Part shown: positions 21,201 through 32,269 of the stretch, piece after piece
How the letters are laid out: each line of letters opens with the position of its first letter
How positions within the stretch are numbered: position 1 is the first letter of the stretch
Source: Paracentrotus lividus
Taxonomy: Eukaryota; Echinodermata; Echinoidea; Camarodonta; Echinidae
NCBI GenBank assembly: GCA_940671915.1
Contig: CALNVZ010002100.1
Coordinates: 20,234,062 to 20,298,061 of the forward strand
Reading direction: 5' to 3'
Length of the DNA: 64,000 nucleotides
Notes under the pieces: generated by a model
Seen by the model: the letters and a program-made list of their open reading frames with translations, nothing else
Database searches by the model: none
What the model was told of the DNA's origin: nothing
Position numbers and translations under genes: made by a program

Positions 21201-24200
21201 TGCTACTTTTATTATTCGAGTTTGGCTTAAAAATACTGAAGCATTTGTCTTACCTGAGTGGAGTGTGGTAAATATAGATTAATATCGTGCCAATGAATAT
21301 CAGTAACATGGCTATGACCAAAACCTTTCATTTCTATTGCTTTATTTTACCGATAGTGCTTGCAGCTTCAAATTAACATAAAATGCAGTGTATACACAAA
21401 AATTATTCTTTTAATCATCAAAAAGACCTTTAAAAACATCAAGACCTAGCTTCATGGGAAAAATTTTAGTTGGCACATATTTATAATGTAACACTAGGTG
21501 TTTTCATTGCAGCTGATCTAACACACTGGGAGTTACAGTAAAACTTTTTTTACTGTTTGGCATTGTTTAGCACTGCTCTTATCTACCAGTACTGGCCGCA
21601 CATAATGCGTTGTTAGCACTAAGAGTAGCCCTGTTACAACCAGTAATGTCGCAGCAACACATAATGTCACAATAATGCATTATTTACATCTAGGATCGAA
21701 CTTTGACATAACCATCCAAAATAATGTGACTGGGCGTACTGTTAGTGCTCTGTTAGTGCTAACAACGTTTCTGTGCGACCTGTACATGTCTATATTATAA
21801 GCATGACACCGTGGTAACATCTGATGAGATATGTAACAACAAAAAAAATTTATTTCTTCATCGCTTGTCTCTGAAGAAGAAAAAAAATGCATGACACAAT
21901 TGAAATCATGATTGATTCAATCTCTGTGAATTAATCAAATTAAAATTGCATTACCTTTCTGCAGGGGGTATAAGAGTGTCTCTGACATGAGGGATAGCCA
22001 GGTAAGGTGTTAAACTCTTGTCTTGGTAACAGGCTTGTTGATGGTTCGCAAGGACCTCTGTACAAAACATTAAAATATGAAAAAATAGTGAATAAACTTC
22101 CAATGATAAACAAATAAACTGGCCCCGAGTAAAGTTGGGTCTGATCTATCGAAGCTCCTGAATTAAACAACAGGGAATGATTTTACTTCTCAAATTTGAC
22201 TAGCAGTTTTGGTTGCAGGGGAAGTATTTCCAATAAAGCATGTACTATCCTATGTAAACAAAGCTGCTACTCAAAAGAATTTTTTGTAGCAATCATAGCA
22301 AATTGGGATGCGATACCAGGAAAATTAGTCCCTGAAAAATTATGCATTAATTCATTCACATGATCGACCTCGGTTTCATCCAAATGATAGAAAGGCAAAG
22401 ACGAATTACCAATAATTTTGTCGACAAGCTGTGTGACTTCTTGTCTCTCCTGTTCTTTCCTGTGCATCTGATATCTGACAAGGTAGACACCTGGCCACAA
22501 AACCAACAGAGCTGGAAAAGAAAATAATATAAATAATTATAAATTTCAAATACGATCTTATCAAATTTTTGTCGCAAGTCTACCGGTACCCCAATATTGA
22601 GCAGCGCTTTTAATTTGACAATTTATAAAAAGCTGGAATTCTGGAAACTGTCAGAAAATGGCATCCCTGACTATGTTCATATGAATTCATGCAGGGGGGG
22701 GAGGGGCGTTGGGGGAATGGCAAATGACTTTTGCTTTCAACATTCCTAACAGCTACCCTTGTTTCCCAGGGTTAGGATGGCAAATGGAGAAAATTGTCTT
22801 GTCAAGGAGGTAGTTAGTGGTTGGCCAGGACTCAAACATTGTCACTGTAATATGAAGGACATACATGTGATATCAAGCTAGTCTTGCTAAAATATTCGTT
22901 TGAGAGACTATAATTGGATTTATTCCAGAAAACGTGAATGTACACAAGTTCCTAACTTGGTAACACATTGTGGTATGTATGTTGTCAAAAAAAATTGAGA
23001 TAAAAAATGTAATCATTTAAGAGGACATAATACTAAACGATCAGAATGGTGCATTATGGGTAAGGAAACTGGACAGTTGGAGTAGTTTAGGACTCAAGGT
23101 GATGCTAAAGGTTTGCTGGTGCACAGTGGGTAAAGATTGAAGACTGTACTTACATATGACGAAGACAGTAGCCAGAAGAGAAGTCTCATGGCCGTGGTCT
23201 TGACCTGGCAGAATAATGTCATGTAAGCATGAGAGGACTCCACACTTTCAATCGGTTTTAAAATCGTACTCGGTCAGATGCTCTTCCTCAGCGGTGAAGA
23301 GCCTGTAAGATGACAAGCATTACAGGATCATTAATGCTTTATGGTAATCATATTTATTATTGGGGAAATAGAAACATGTAAAATAGTATATGTATTGAAA
23401 AGCCAGGGACAAAAAAACTCACTGTAACTCTGAGCCTACAGTCATATCACAGGCAAATGAAATTCGTGCCACCTCTCCCAAAACTGAAGCGAAAGAGGAA
23501 CCAAAATACATTTTCTAGAGGGCAGAGGGGTGTAATAAAGGATGCATTTTCTGGGGAGGTAGTTGTAATGGACCCTTATTTCTATACCATAAACTTGCAT
23601 TACTTTGAGGATTTTTGTAGAGGTAGATAAATAAACACAAATAATATATACATACTTTATTCCCCATTGTGGATTACTGGTAATGAGCTGCAACATTCGG
23701 GGCATGTTCTCAGAAACCCAAAATGGTTTACTCTTGGCATTCGCTACAAACAAGAAAATAACATTTTAATATGTCAACACTATTTAAAATTTTAATGCAC
23801 AAAGGCGAAGAAAAAAATACATGGTCAGACATGATAATTGATGTAAAAAGACAATGAAGATATTTCTGAGCAGGGAATTGAATTTCTATCTATTTATTTT
23901 ATTTTCTCTTCTCTTCTTTTTTTTTTTTTTTTTTTGGGGGGGGGGGGGCAAAATTATGCAATCTGGAATATTCTGTGGTAACATTTTGAGCTTCATAATA
24001 CATGTGATCAATGACACATGTACATCAAATGTACCTTCACAATGATATATCTTAAAAGGGCAGGGGCAGTGAAGAAAGAAATATGTAGATTTAGACCAGA
24101 ATTTGACATGAGCAGAGAATAACATTTCTTGTCTGGATAGAGTTTTAAAAAAAACAGTTTCAGTGCTGCACCTTCAAAAGCATAATTATCAGGGCCTCCA

Positions 24201-27200
24201 AAATTTGTATGTTTGATACACAATTCAATAATTGAAAAAAAAAAAGAAAATGGCTAGAACATTGTATCGCTATTGGTTGAATGCTTGTTTCAGCATATAA
24301 CCCGCTGTAGTTTCAGGGGATGCATCACAGTAAACGACTAGTTATTATTAAGGCATATGATATTCAGATTTTGACACCAGCCTTTACATGGAAATCTAAA
24401 GGTGATATTTACTGGCTAAATACATGTATATACAATCCCAATCAATAGACATGTTTCGGAAATTAAATTTCATTATATAGTCATACTCACACTTTTCAGA
24501 TTTTCATACAAATATTTGGGCTTCCTCCATAGTCATGTTTTCAGAGGGGATTTACCACAGATAAATTCACCTAATATGGGGGGGGGGGAAGAAAAGGAAA
24601 AAGAATGAAAAAAAAAATGAAATATAGTGAAGAGAATTTAAAGTAGACAAAGGATCTAACAAGTACCAAGGTGTAAATCATGTTTTTTTTTTTTTTAACA
24701 TTGTATGAAAGGCTATAAAATAATATTAATATTTTAATAATATAACTATTTTAATTGCTCTTAAGTCTTAGATGTTTTGTTTGAAGAAATAAAGAAATAA
24801 CGCTTTATTTTGACAGGAAATCAAAATCAAGAAATGAATAAGAAATTGTTAGTATTCATGTTTGAATGTGAACAAATATCCCCTTTCCTTTAAAAAAATG
24901 TTGTCTTCTTTACTGGCAGAGTTCATCATAAATTATATGAGACATATTTGGCCAACAACTGCACTTAATTTATAGCATGGCAAATTGCTACCCAATGTTA
25001 CTGTCAATTGAGCTAACACGCCCATGTCAAATCATTTAAACCATTCTCAACTGACCTCTCCACCCAATCGAGGCTCTGAAGTCAGAATAATGTACTACAG
25101 TCCACTGCCATTATAATGAGCATGGGTACAATAAGATTTTGTTTTTCACAACATAGCAAGCTGCAACACATACATGTATTTGATAATTCAGGATAAACAG
25201 ATTTCATTATTTAGAAATTTTGACTTGAACCATGCACTTTGTTATAAAGAGAGTTTGGTCTTTTATTGGTCTGTGTAACGTACCTGTCAGTTCACTCAGT
25301 CTGTCATGCAGGGCTTGCCCCATCAACAAAGGTATCTCATCACCAGAGAAATCCTGAAAAAAAAAAAAAAAAAAAAAACAAAAACACATAAAGTATATAC
25401 TTGGGTTACAGTCATACCGAAATAGTTGCACAGACAATGCTGCAACAATTGAAGATGCTAGTACTAGAAGTTCCTATGTTACATCAAATCAGTTTTGAGA
25501 AACAGAGGGTAAAAATGTAACATACGAACATCTAGTACTAGCATCTTCACTTATTTTACATATTCCGAAAGAGTAATCCTCCCCGATCTTTTGGTACCAT
25601 TTTTGTGTGTATGTCTTTAACGCTTTGACGAACACGACATATTGTTACATAAATGTAACAGAGGGCCAAAATGTAACATACGAACTTCTAGTACTAGCAT
25701 CTTCAATTACTCTATGATCAATCACTATTAACACCAATAGAAAATCTAACTTCAGCCTCAAACTCATGACTTTATATTCATGTGTATACATTTATGGAAT
25801 TTCTCTTAATGTAACATAAAACGCTGTTGGAACCCTTAACCTTGGCTTAGGGTACATGTAGGACCTACATCTGAGACAAGATACAGCAAAAGCAAATGTC
25901 AGAGCACCACTGAAAAAATGTAGCCTACATTTTGTAACTACTACATTTTCCTGATTACTGTATTTAAGCCAATATTTTCGCGTCCAGATATTTCCACAAT
26001 TTTCACTAGTTGGGGAAATTCACAAGAGCAAAATTATGCAATTTTGGTGATGACTTCATAACTATAAATAGCCTTGTATTGAGGTGGAAATTTTCGCAAT
26101 GACTGAGTTGCGAAATTCGTGAAAATAAAGTCATCGCAAAAATAACCATACAGTACATAGAACAGAGAGACAATTACTATAATATAATAATAAAATTAAA
26201 GAAACAACTTTGAAAAGGGACATACATACTATCAAACTTTTTATTCTCCACTGATATCAGGGGAAACATCAACAATGAACAGGAACAAAAAGCCCATATC
26301 AAACAATATAAATGGGAGCTAAAGTAAACAAGAGCACAAGTTCCTGCATAATACTGTACAATTTTGACTTCCTATTAATTTTTGCTGTTTGCTCTGCCAA
26401 GTGACTGATAGCTTTGTGAATACACAATTTACTGTTAAACATATTTTGTCTCCAATTGGTCAGAGTAACAAAAATGACTTTCAAAAAACAACTATGAACC
26501 ATTAGCTTCATTTCTTACAAGAACATTTTGTCATTAATACATACAATCTCTTTTCTTCTTTTTTTTTTACAAACCAAATTCGGATGAACTACAAATTTTA
26601 GTACTGGTAGTACTATGTTATATTTCAACCTCAGCACTTTCTGGGTGCATTAACAAGATACTTTAATCCTGTGACATCCGACCATAGTGTAAACCAGTAA
26701 ATTTCCCAATCTAATATGATTAATAATAATAATAATAATAACATTTATATTGTGATTTTCACATATAGCAGCCCAAAGAACTTTACAGTATGTACTATGA
26801 AGCATATTCACTGATATAACTTTCGATGCACTACAAGCATTAGTTTATTCTCTACCAAATCCATACTCACCACATCATCTCCACCTGTTATGTCGGCAAC
26901 TGTAAGGTAAAAGAAAGAAAACTTAATTAATACTGTCTTTTTCCTGAATTGAAATATTAATATTTTCAAATTTTAGATATAATAAAATTATATTGCAGGA
27001 GTCACATCTTGGGGGCACTCTATAGGCTTCTTCAAGGACTGTTCCCACATGATGTTTGCCTCCTCAAAAATGCCTTCATGGAAAGTTAGTAATTTGCACG
27101 GTCAAAGGTGCACCACAGACATGAAGTACAAACTCGCATTAGTTGAATAATCACCTAGACCGAAGTTCTTTTCAAGTTATTTTCTGTATTATTTTTAACC

Positions 27201-30166
27201 CTTCATAATTCAAATTTTCAAAGTCAAAGCTATTTTTTTTTTCAGTCCCAACAGACTCGTCTCAGGCAAGGATGACCGCACAGGTGTGGCATTACCACAT
27301 ACTAGTAGTACAAACTTTCTAACATAATGGAGGGATTTTTGAAGAGGCAAATCTCAATTCCACGAAATTAGCTCTGGGGACAATTCGCCACTGTAAATCC
27401 ACACACTAATCAAATGAATGACTTCAACACTGGGGGTTGATTCAATAACATTTAAAATCAATCTCAACCATGGACCTTTGGAACTATAACATGGCTGCGA
27501 TCCTAAAATTGATTTTTTATCCCAGTTGGGATTGATATTAGCTGTTAGTGAATCACCCTCTAGACTTAACACTACACACTACCCTAAACCTTAAAACTAA
27601 ACTGAACATAAAACCCTCTTGTAACCCTAAACCTTACTATACATCTCATATGAAATAAAAATTAATTGTCATAAGAGGAAATGTTGGTGTCACCTACATG
27701 TACATGTAACAACAGCCATTCACAGACATGTATGCACATGCTAGACAGCCAAAGTCCAAGCCCAGGTACACTCACCTTTGTATTTGACAATACTTACTAA
27801 TAAGGGATAATACATACAATCTTATCATTCCGTGTAATAAGACGAAATAATGAACTTAATGAGTTTAAAAAGTTGCTCTGAATTGAACTGAAAGCATCTA
27901 ATGCTGGAGCATTATGATTTGAGATTGAAGAGTGATTCTTTCCTTTACATTACTTTATCAATAGTCCTCATTAATCACATCTATTATAAATTGCAACATA
28001 AAACATCTGGCTACATGTACACAGTAGAAAAGACATTTCCTCATATTCTCTTTTGCTACAATGTTGTTTATATGCTCTTTTAGTGTCATTCCCATTTTTA
28101 GTTTATAGGTGGAGTACATGTAGATTTCCCCTGCTTCGTGCATCAATGAATTTGAGATTGATAATTTGGACTTCCTCTTGTGTAGCTTGTTATATTAAAA
28201 ATATTTTGTAATTTAAAACATTAGTTTAAACTTACAATGCAGACATTTTAGATTCAACACAATTAAATTGGAGTACTTAGAGGGTAGTTTTACACCCAAA
28301 TGATATCTGCAGTGTTCTTTGGGTAAAATATTCATACAAGGGTTGGTTGAATTGAATTGAAAAAGGAACACTACATAGAACTACATGTAGATGCAAGCAA
28401 GGGCTTATTAATGTCTCTCACATAACATAACATATCATAACATAACTAGGCAATAATAAAGGCAATACAAATGTTCAGGTAAATTACAGTGGAAAACGTT
28501 AAAGAAATGAATGTACATCTATGTATGTTACTTGGAGTACAACCCACATTTGTTAAAGAATTTGGCACCATGCTAACTTCTCAAATCCTTCTATTATGAG
28601 TAAAAAAATTATTATTTCTGGAGCTTGCTTACTCTGTAAATATCTGGACTTCATAGTACTGTTGACACTCAGATACATGAGCCCAAGAAGGATGAAGAAC
28701 AAGCACACACTTCCAAGAAGCACTTTAGAGACAAAATGGCTGTATTTAGTCCTCCAGCTTGAACCAAGATTCTCCTCCGTAGCAAATACTTGAGCCTCAC
28801 CAACTGGCTGTTCTCTCAGTGGTGTTTGAGCATTGCTTACTGGTAGATTATCATTAGGTGCTGCTGGTGTTGAGTGTTCTTGTCTGGAGGTGCTACTAGG
28901 GCGTGGCGGTGTTTGCCCATGAAACGAAGTGTGATTGCTGGACGACGCATCCAATGTGGATCCTCTCAGGGTCGGTCTGCCACTGATAGGGGTCGCTGCT
29001 GCATTTGCTGAAATGTCCTGTCGTGAAGAGTTCCCAGGATTGATAGAGTGATAGGTTGTGTCATCTCTGCTGCTGGTACGTTTCCTTGGGGTAGAAGTGC
29101 GTGATGAATTGAAAGGGGAAGTGAAGAATGTCCAATTTGAAGATGAATTTTCATCATCTTCTCTAGGTCTTGAAGTGTTTGATGTAATTACATGAGATGG
29201 AGAGACATGGTCGCTCCGCGAAGTGTTCCTGCGACTCAAGAAACTCCATCTTCCGCTTCCGCTATCTTCTTTTCTTGATCTATCCTTGGACTTGGAAGAA
29301 TCAATGACAAAAGTGTTCCTTTTCCCTGAATGATCACTTGCAGAGTCATCCTCATCCTCTTCACCATCATCATCATCATCCTCATCATCATCAAGAGTCA
29401 CACTAGGTCTAGATCCTCGAGATCTGGATTTCCTTTTGGAATCCTGTAATTGATCAGAAGTTCTCACAACGATTGGATGCTTTTTTGTTCTTGTAACTTT
29501 TGGATGCAATGCTTCCTCATCAGAGTCTGAAAACTCTCCTCTCCTAACTTGTTCACCATTAACTCTGTTTGATTTGCTATCTCCTTCTCCTCTCTCTTGC
29601 CTCAGCGACCTTCTCCCACTTTTGAAAGTTATTGACTTTGAAGCAGTGTTTGTTGAATGTAAACCCAGCAATTCCTTTTCACGGATAGATCTACTGCCAC
29701 TGCCACTGGCTCTGTCTCTGACATCATCCCCATCATTATAATGGATATCATCCTCAACCTCTTCATCCTTTGTGCTTACAGCAAGTGATCTCCTCGAGCT
29801 GGTCTTTCGTGTAGCTGGAGAAACTTTACCACCAACTGACAATCGCTTTGTTGTTTTACTGGGCGCTGGCCGCGGAGTACGTGCACCACTACGGCGTCTG
29901 GCCGCACTGACCGGGGCAGTTCCCCTGGAATTTCCCACAGCCTCTCCTTCGCTTTCATCCGAGCTCAATAAAAATATCTTGGGCGATGATACCTTGTTTG
30001 GAGCTGATTTTACAGGAATTTTCTTCTCCTCATTTCTCAGTTTCTCGAGCTTCTTCAGGAGCAAAGATCGAGTGGTTCCTGTAATCGGTCCAGGCTTGTA
30101 TCCATGTAATATCAGCTCTTCTCTTAGCTGATTGTCGGTCAACGGAGGATCTCCCCTTGCCGCCAT
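15832..30166 (-). CDS. LEMD3: LEM-domain inner nuclear membrane protein MAN1 (LEMD3), 14 exons
   Basis: MAN1 is a two-pass inner nuclear membrane protein that binds BAF through its LEM domain and R-Smads through its C-terminal RRM. Exons, 5' to 3': 30166-28633, 26899-26871, 25353-25284, 24570-24491, 23743-23656, 23302-23154, 22511-22410, 22057-21955, 21050-20882, 18771-18732, 18281-18196, 17506-17401, 16538-16460, 15971-15832. About 924 residues (human 911). LEM domain at residues 8-48, Ser/Arg-rich and acidic linker, TM1 at about 482-501, MSC region with TM2 near 637-662, and RRM from about 820 ([34 protein letters not shown]). All junctions agree in phase except that three exons (24570-24491, 23302-23154, 18281-18196) need small indel corrections. 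The RRM and the two TMs favour MAN1 over LEMD2 or emerin. Confidence 0.94.
17160..17225. repeat. Degenerate CCTAAYCC telomere-like tract
   Basis: Imperfect repeats of CCTAATCC/ACCCTAATC occur over about 60 bp in a LEMD3 intron. Too diverged to be an active interstitial telomere. Confidence 0.35.
18147..18174. repeat. Poly(A) run
   Basis: About 28 consecutive A in a LEMD3 intron, with no retroposon body recognised beside it. Similar runs are at 25358-25378, 35139-35162, 37744-37763 and 56439-56458. Confidence 0.85.
18994..20470 (-). mobile_element. Helentron/HINE-like element, copy 2 (LEMD3 intron)
   Basis: Inverse orientation to copy 1. It begins CTAGATGAATC, then the hairpin TTCGACCGCGCACGGTCGAA, then GCATGCCTCC. 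About nine ~145 bp tandem units follow (shared phrase CAAGTTTGAAGTTGATCC and GTGACCTTTGACCTCATGACC). It ends GGACGGACGGACAGACAACC, AACATAATGCCTCCGG and GGCTGAGGCATAAA. The termini match copies 1 and 3. Confidence 0.78.
21608..21766. repeat. Inverted repeat flanked by CGTTGTTAGCACTA / TAGTGCTAACAACG
   Basis: A perfect 14-bp inverted pair lies about 160 bp apart in a LEMD3 intron. It may be a small MITE. No target duplication was recognised. Confidence 0.5.
23918..23948. repeat. T18-G13 homopolymer junction
   Basis: A long T run directly followed by a G run in a LEMD3 intron. Such runs are unreliable in length. Confidence 0.8.
25447..25708. mobile_element. 262-bp MITE with ~38-bp perfect-type TIRs plus an internal third copy
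   Basis: The left arm AATTGAAGATGCTAGTACTA, followed by GAAGTTCCTATGTTACAT, mirrors the right arm ATGTAACATACGAACTTC, followed by TAGTACTAGCATCTTCAATT. A third copy of the right arm lies at about 25517-25550. It sits in a LEMD3 intron, just upstream of the 25353-25284 exon. Confidence 0.8.
25956..26155. mobile_element. TIR MITE with TACTGTAT/ATACAGTA ends, copy 2
   Basis: It starts TACTGTATTTAAGCCAATAT and ends AATAACCATACAGTA. The interior has TTTTCGCG and ATTTCGCAA words, as in the copy at 13108. Confidence 0.75.
26729..26795. repeat. (TAA)n followed by a dispersed ACATTTATATTGTG-type repeat
   Basis: An AATAATAATAATAATAATAA microsatellite leads into ACATTTATATTGTGATTTTC and AGCCCAAAGAACTTTACA. 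This resembles the widespread invertebrate repeat AATAATAACATTTATA(T/A)AGCGC...CAAAGCGCTTTACA, from memory only. Confidence 0.4.
28633..30166 (-). CDS. LEMD3: LEMD3 exon 1: LEM domain, disordered linker and first membrane span
   Basis: Codons 1-511 plus one base, with donor ACAGA|GTAAGC. The frame is clean throughout. [20 protein letters not shown] opens a canonical LEM fold ([20 protein letters not shown]). Residues ~60-470 are Ser/Arg/Asp rich and low complexity, with an acidic run of about 15 D/E near residue 260, as expected for the flexible nucleoplasmic linker. The hydrophobic stretch [20 protein letters not shown] is TM1. Reading past the donor adds 26 spurious residues before a stop at 28553. 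Confidence 0.96.
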
Positions 30167-30170
30167 TTTG
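30156..30170 (-). promoter_or_regulatory. TISU/YY1-type element at the LEMD3 start codon
   Basis: The start context on the minus strand is CAAAATGGCGGC. This fits the TISU consensus SAASATGGCGGC at 11 of 12 positions and contains the YY1 core AAATGGCGGC. TISU elements direct scanning-free initiation from very short 5' UTRs. This also supports the chosen ATG. Confidence 0.6.
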
Positions 30171-30795
30171 AGCGTCAGGTCACGGAGAAAAAGTCATTTG
30201 GGGTCGCGTCACACGGAACTCGGCGTCTGCTAAAAATTTAGTCTAACTGCAAAACCTTCGATTGACAACATTTTCTTTCGACAAAAAATTAAGATGCAAA
30301 GTTATTTCATATTGCATCTTATTCTAACGTTGTATTTGGAATGATAATAAAGCAAACATGTGACAATATTTCTTGTTGGTCATTTTATGGCAGTACTATA
30401 ATTTCATTAAAAAAGCTGCTTGGAATTTAAGACTATAAGATGGTTTGGCCAGACAGGCAAGAAGTGCATCATAGTTTGTCACGTCTCCCCATTTTCAATA
30501 TTATTTTTCTTCGCTGTTCATTCGTTTTTAGGCATTTTCTTCTTATTTACACATATCTATCAGTGAATGATTGGTCGTGACATTATTTCTATTTCTGTCT
30601 GACAGCTTGGATTTATTATTTCGGTCTTTTTCTGGGTGAGAAAATTCAAGATTAGTTTTTTGTTCCGATAGTGATTGACTTATAATTCACAGACTGTTCC
30701 GAATCCCTTTTTTCAGACAATTTTAAGGAGAAAATTATGTAAATCGTATGAATAATGATATGTTTCGACAATTTTAATAATATGTTTAAATCTGT
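30167..30795. promoter_or_regulatory. Upstream region and likely promoter of LEMD3
   Basis: The first ~80 bp before the ATG are GC- and CpG-richer than the rest (GGGGTCGCGTCACACGGAAC contains an ETS-like GGAA and an ATF/CRE-like GTCAC). The remainder, to 30795, is plain AT-rich DNA. The transcription start cannot be set from sequence alone. Confidence 0.4.
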
Positions 30796-31956
30796 ATGAG
30801 CGTATCCAGGATTTCACACCCTGAGTGGGGGGGTTGACCTGACTTTGGCGACCCTATAGTGTTCAAAATATGCCGCCCCCCCCCCCCACCCAGCAAACAA
30901 GGCTAAGTCTTAGATGCATTTCAAAGATATTGTTAAGAGATCATTTATATAAGTCCCCTCTTGAAAGTAATATTTTTTTTAGCTATGGTTTATTTCATTT
31001 TTTCTTCGTTTTGCTATATATTAAAGGTTTAATATGATAAGCCCCCTTTTTTTTCTTCTTCTTTTTTTAAAATTTTAATGAATATGATGTAATACCCCTT
31101 CTAAAAGAAAGTGCAGAATTTGAAGCATTTGGAGGTTTCAGTTTTGTTTAGCTTCTCATGAATTTCATGCGGGCGAGAGACTAAAATTTGTCCATCCAAA
31201 CGATTTCAAAGTACATGTAGAATGTCGTAAAAACAATGCATTCCCCCCATTAAAAAAATTTAAATATACGAGCGCAGTAAGAGCATTATAATTATTTTTC
31301 CTATAGTGACATGAAAACAGGAGATTCAAATTCATCGTTTTAGAGAATTTAATATTCCTCAAGAATAAACTAGTAAGTTAAACAAGTTCTTACTGTTTAT
31401 TTAAAATATCAACGATTCTATACTGGTATATAGCATTTTCCTTTGACACCCCTTTAGTTTCTGATATCGATTTGGCGCCCCTAAATCTAAGCTAATATCA
31501 ATTTGGCGCCCTTCAATTTCAGGACAATTTCGCGCCCCTATACTGTGAGATCAATTTGGCGCCCCTAAGTTTAAGAATAGTTTGGCGCCCTTAGCTCAGT
31601 TAAAGATCGAATTGGCGCCCCTAAGTTTTAGGTCAATTTAGCGCCCCAAGTTTAAAAGCAATTTGGCGCCCCCTAATTTTAAGATCAATACGACACCCAT
31701 TAGTCTAAGGTCAATTTGGCGCCCCTCCAATTTATTTTATTTATTTTTTCATTTTTTTTTCACAATTTTTTTTTTCTTCATCTCTCTTTTCCTTTTTTTT
31801 CCCCCTTCTAATTTCTGACTATTTTTTTCTTCAAATTTCTCTTCCTCTATTTTATTTTCTTTCCCTTCTTTCCCTTCTTTTTTCCCATTATCCCCTTTGG
31901 GCACCCCAGCCTAGTACCCGGGGGCTACGACCTCATGCCCCCCAGGATACGCTCAT
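30796..31956. mobile_element. 1.16 kb element with ATGAGCGTATCC termini
   Basis: ATGAGCGTATCCAGG at the left mirrors CCAGGATACGCTCAT at the right, each followed inward by a run of G (or C). Inside are a minisatellite with TTTGGCGCCCC motifs (31467-31730) and T/C-rich filler. No transposase ORF. It is a non-autonomous TIR-like element of unassigned superfamily. Confidence 0.68.
31467..31730. repeat. Minisatellite of TTTGGCGCCCCTA units, about 9-10 copies
   Basis: Units of roughly 25-36 bp: CAATTTGGCGCCCCTAAGTT with variants TTTCGCGCC, TTTAGCGCC and ATTGGCGCC. Most carry TTTGGCGC or TTTCGCGC, the E2F consensus TTTSGCGC. Confidence 0.85.
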
Positions 31957-32269
31957 GGTCTGTCCCCGATTCCTCAACCCTGTTCCTCTTTCATTCATTT
32001 CTAATTCTATCGGCTTTCTTTCACTACTGCATAGTTTCATTTGATGATAATTATGACAATGTATAGGCCTTACAATAAATGAATGCCTTGGTGGAGGGGG
32101 TGGGGGATCACTCTATATAGAGGTGTTTTCAGTTTAAATCGCCTTTTCAGGTACTAATATTCATCGTATTTAGGCCATTTATGGTATGTTTTTTTCTGAT
32201 GTCGAATCCGGATACGGTTTGACTTTGTAATAAACCATTTAGGGTCCATTTTCAGGGTGTGTGGACGTG

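Noticed and set aside
22267..22506. 79-codon minus ORF starting [13 protein letters not shown]
   Set aside because: The first part is the LEMD3 exon 22511-22410; the rest reads through its donor into the intron.
24491..24570. LEMD3 exon 4 as a pseudo-exon to be dropped
   Set aside because: Entry phase and the [11 protein letters not shown] and [10 protein letters not shown] segments fit the gene and both splice sites are good, so it is kept despite an internal frame problem.
29772..30131. 119-codon + strand ORF
   Set aside because: Antisense shadow of LEMD3 exon 1, where codon bias keeps the opposite frame open. The same applies to + strand ORFs over DAG1 at 39742-41241.
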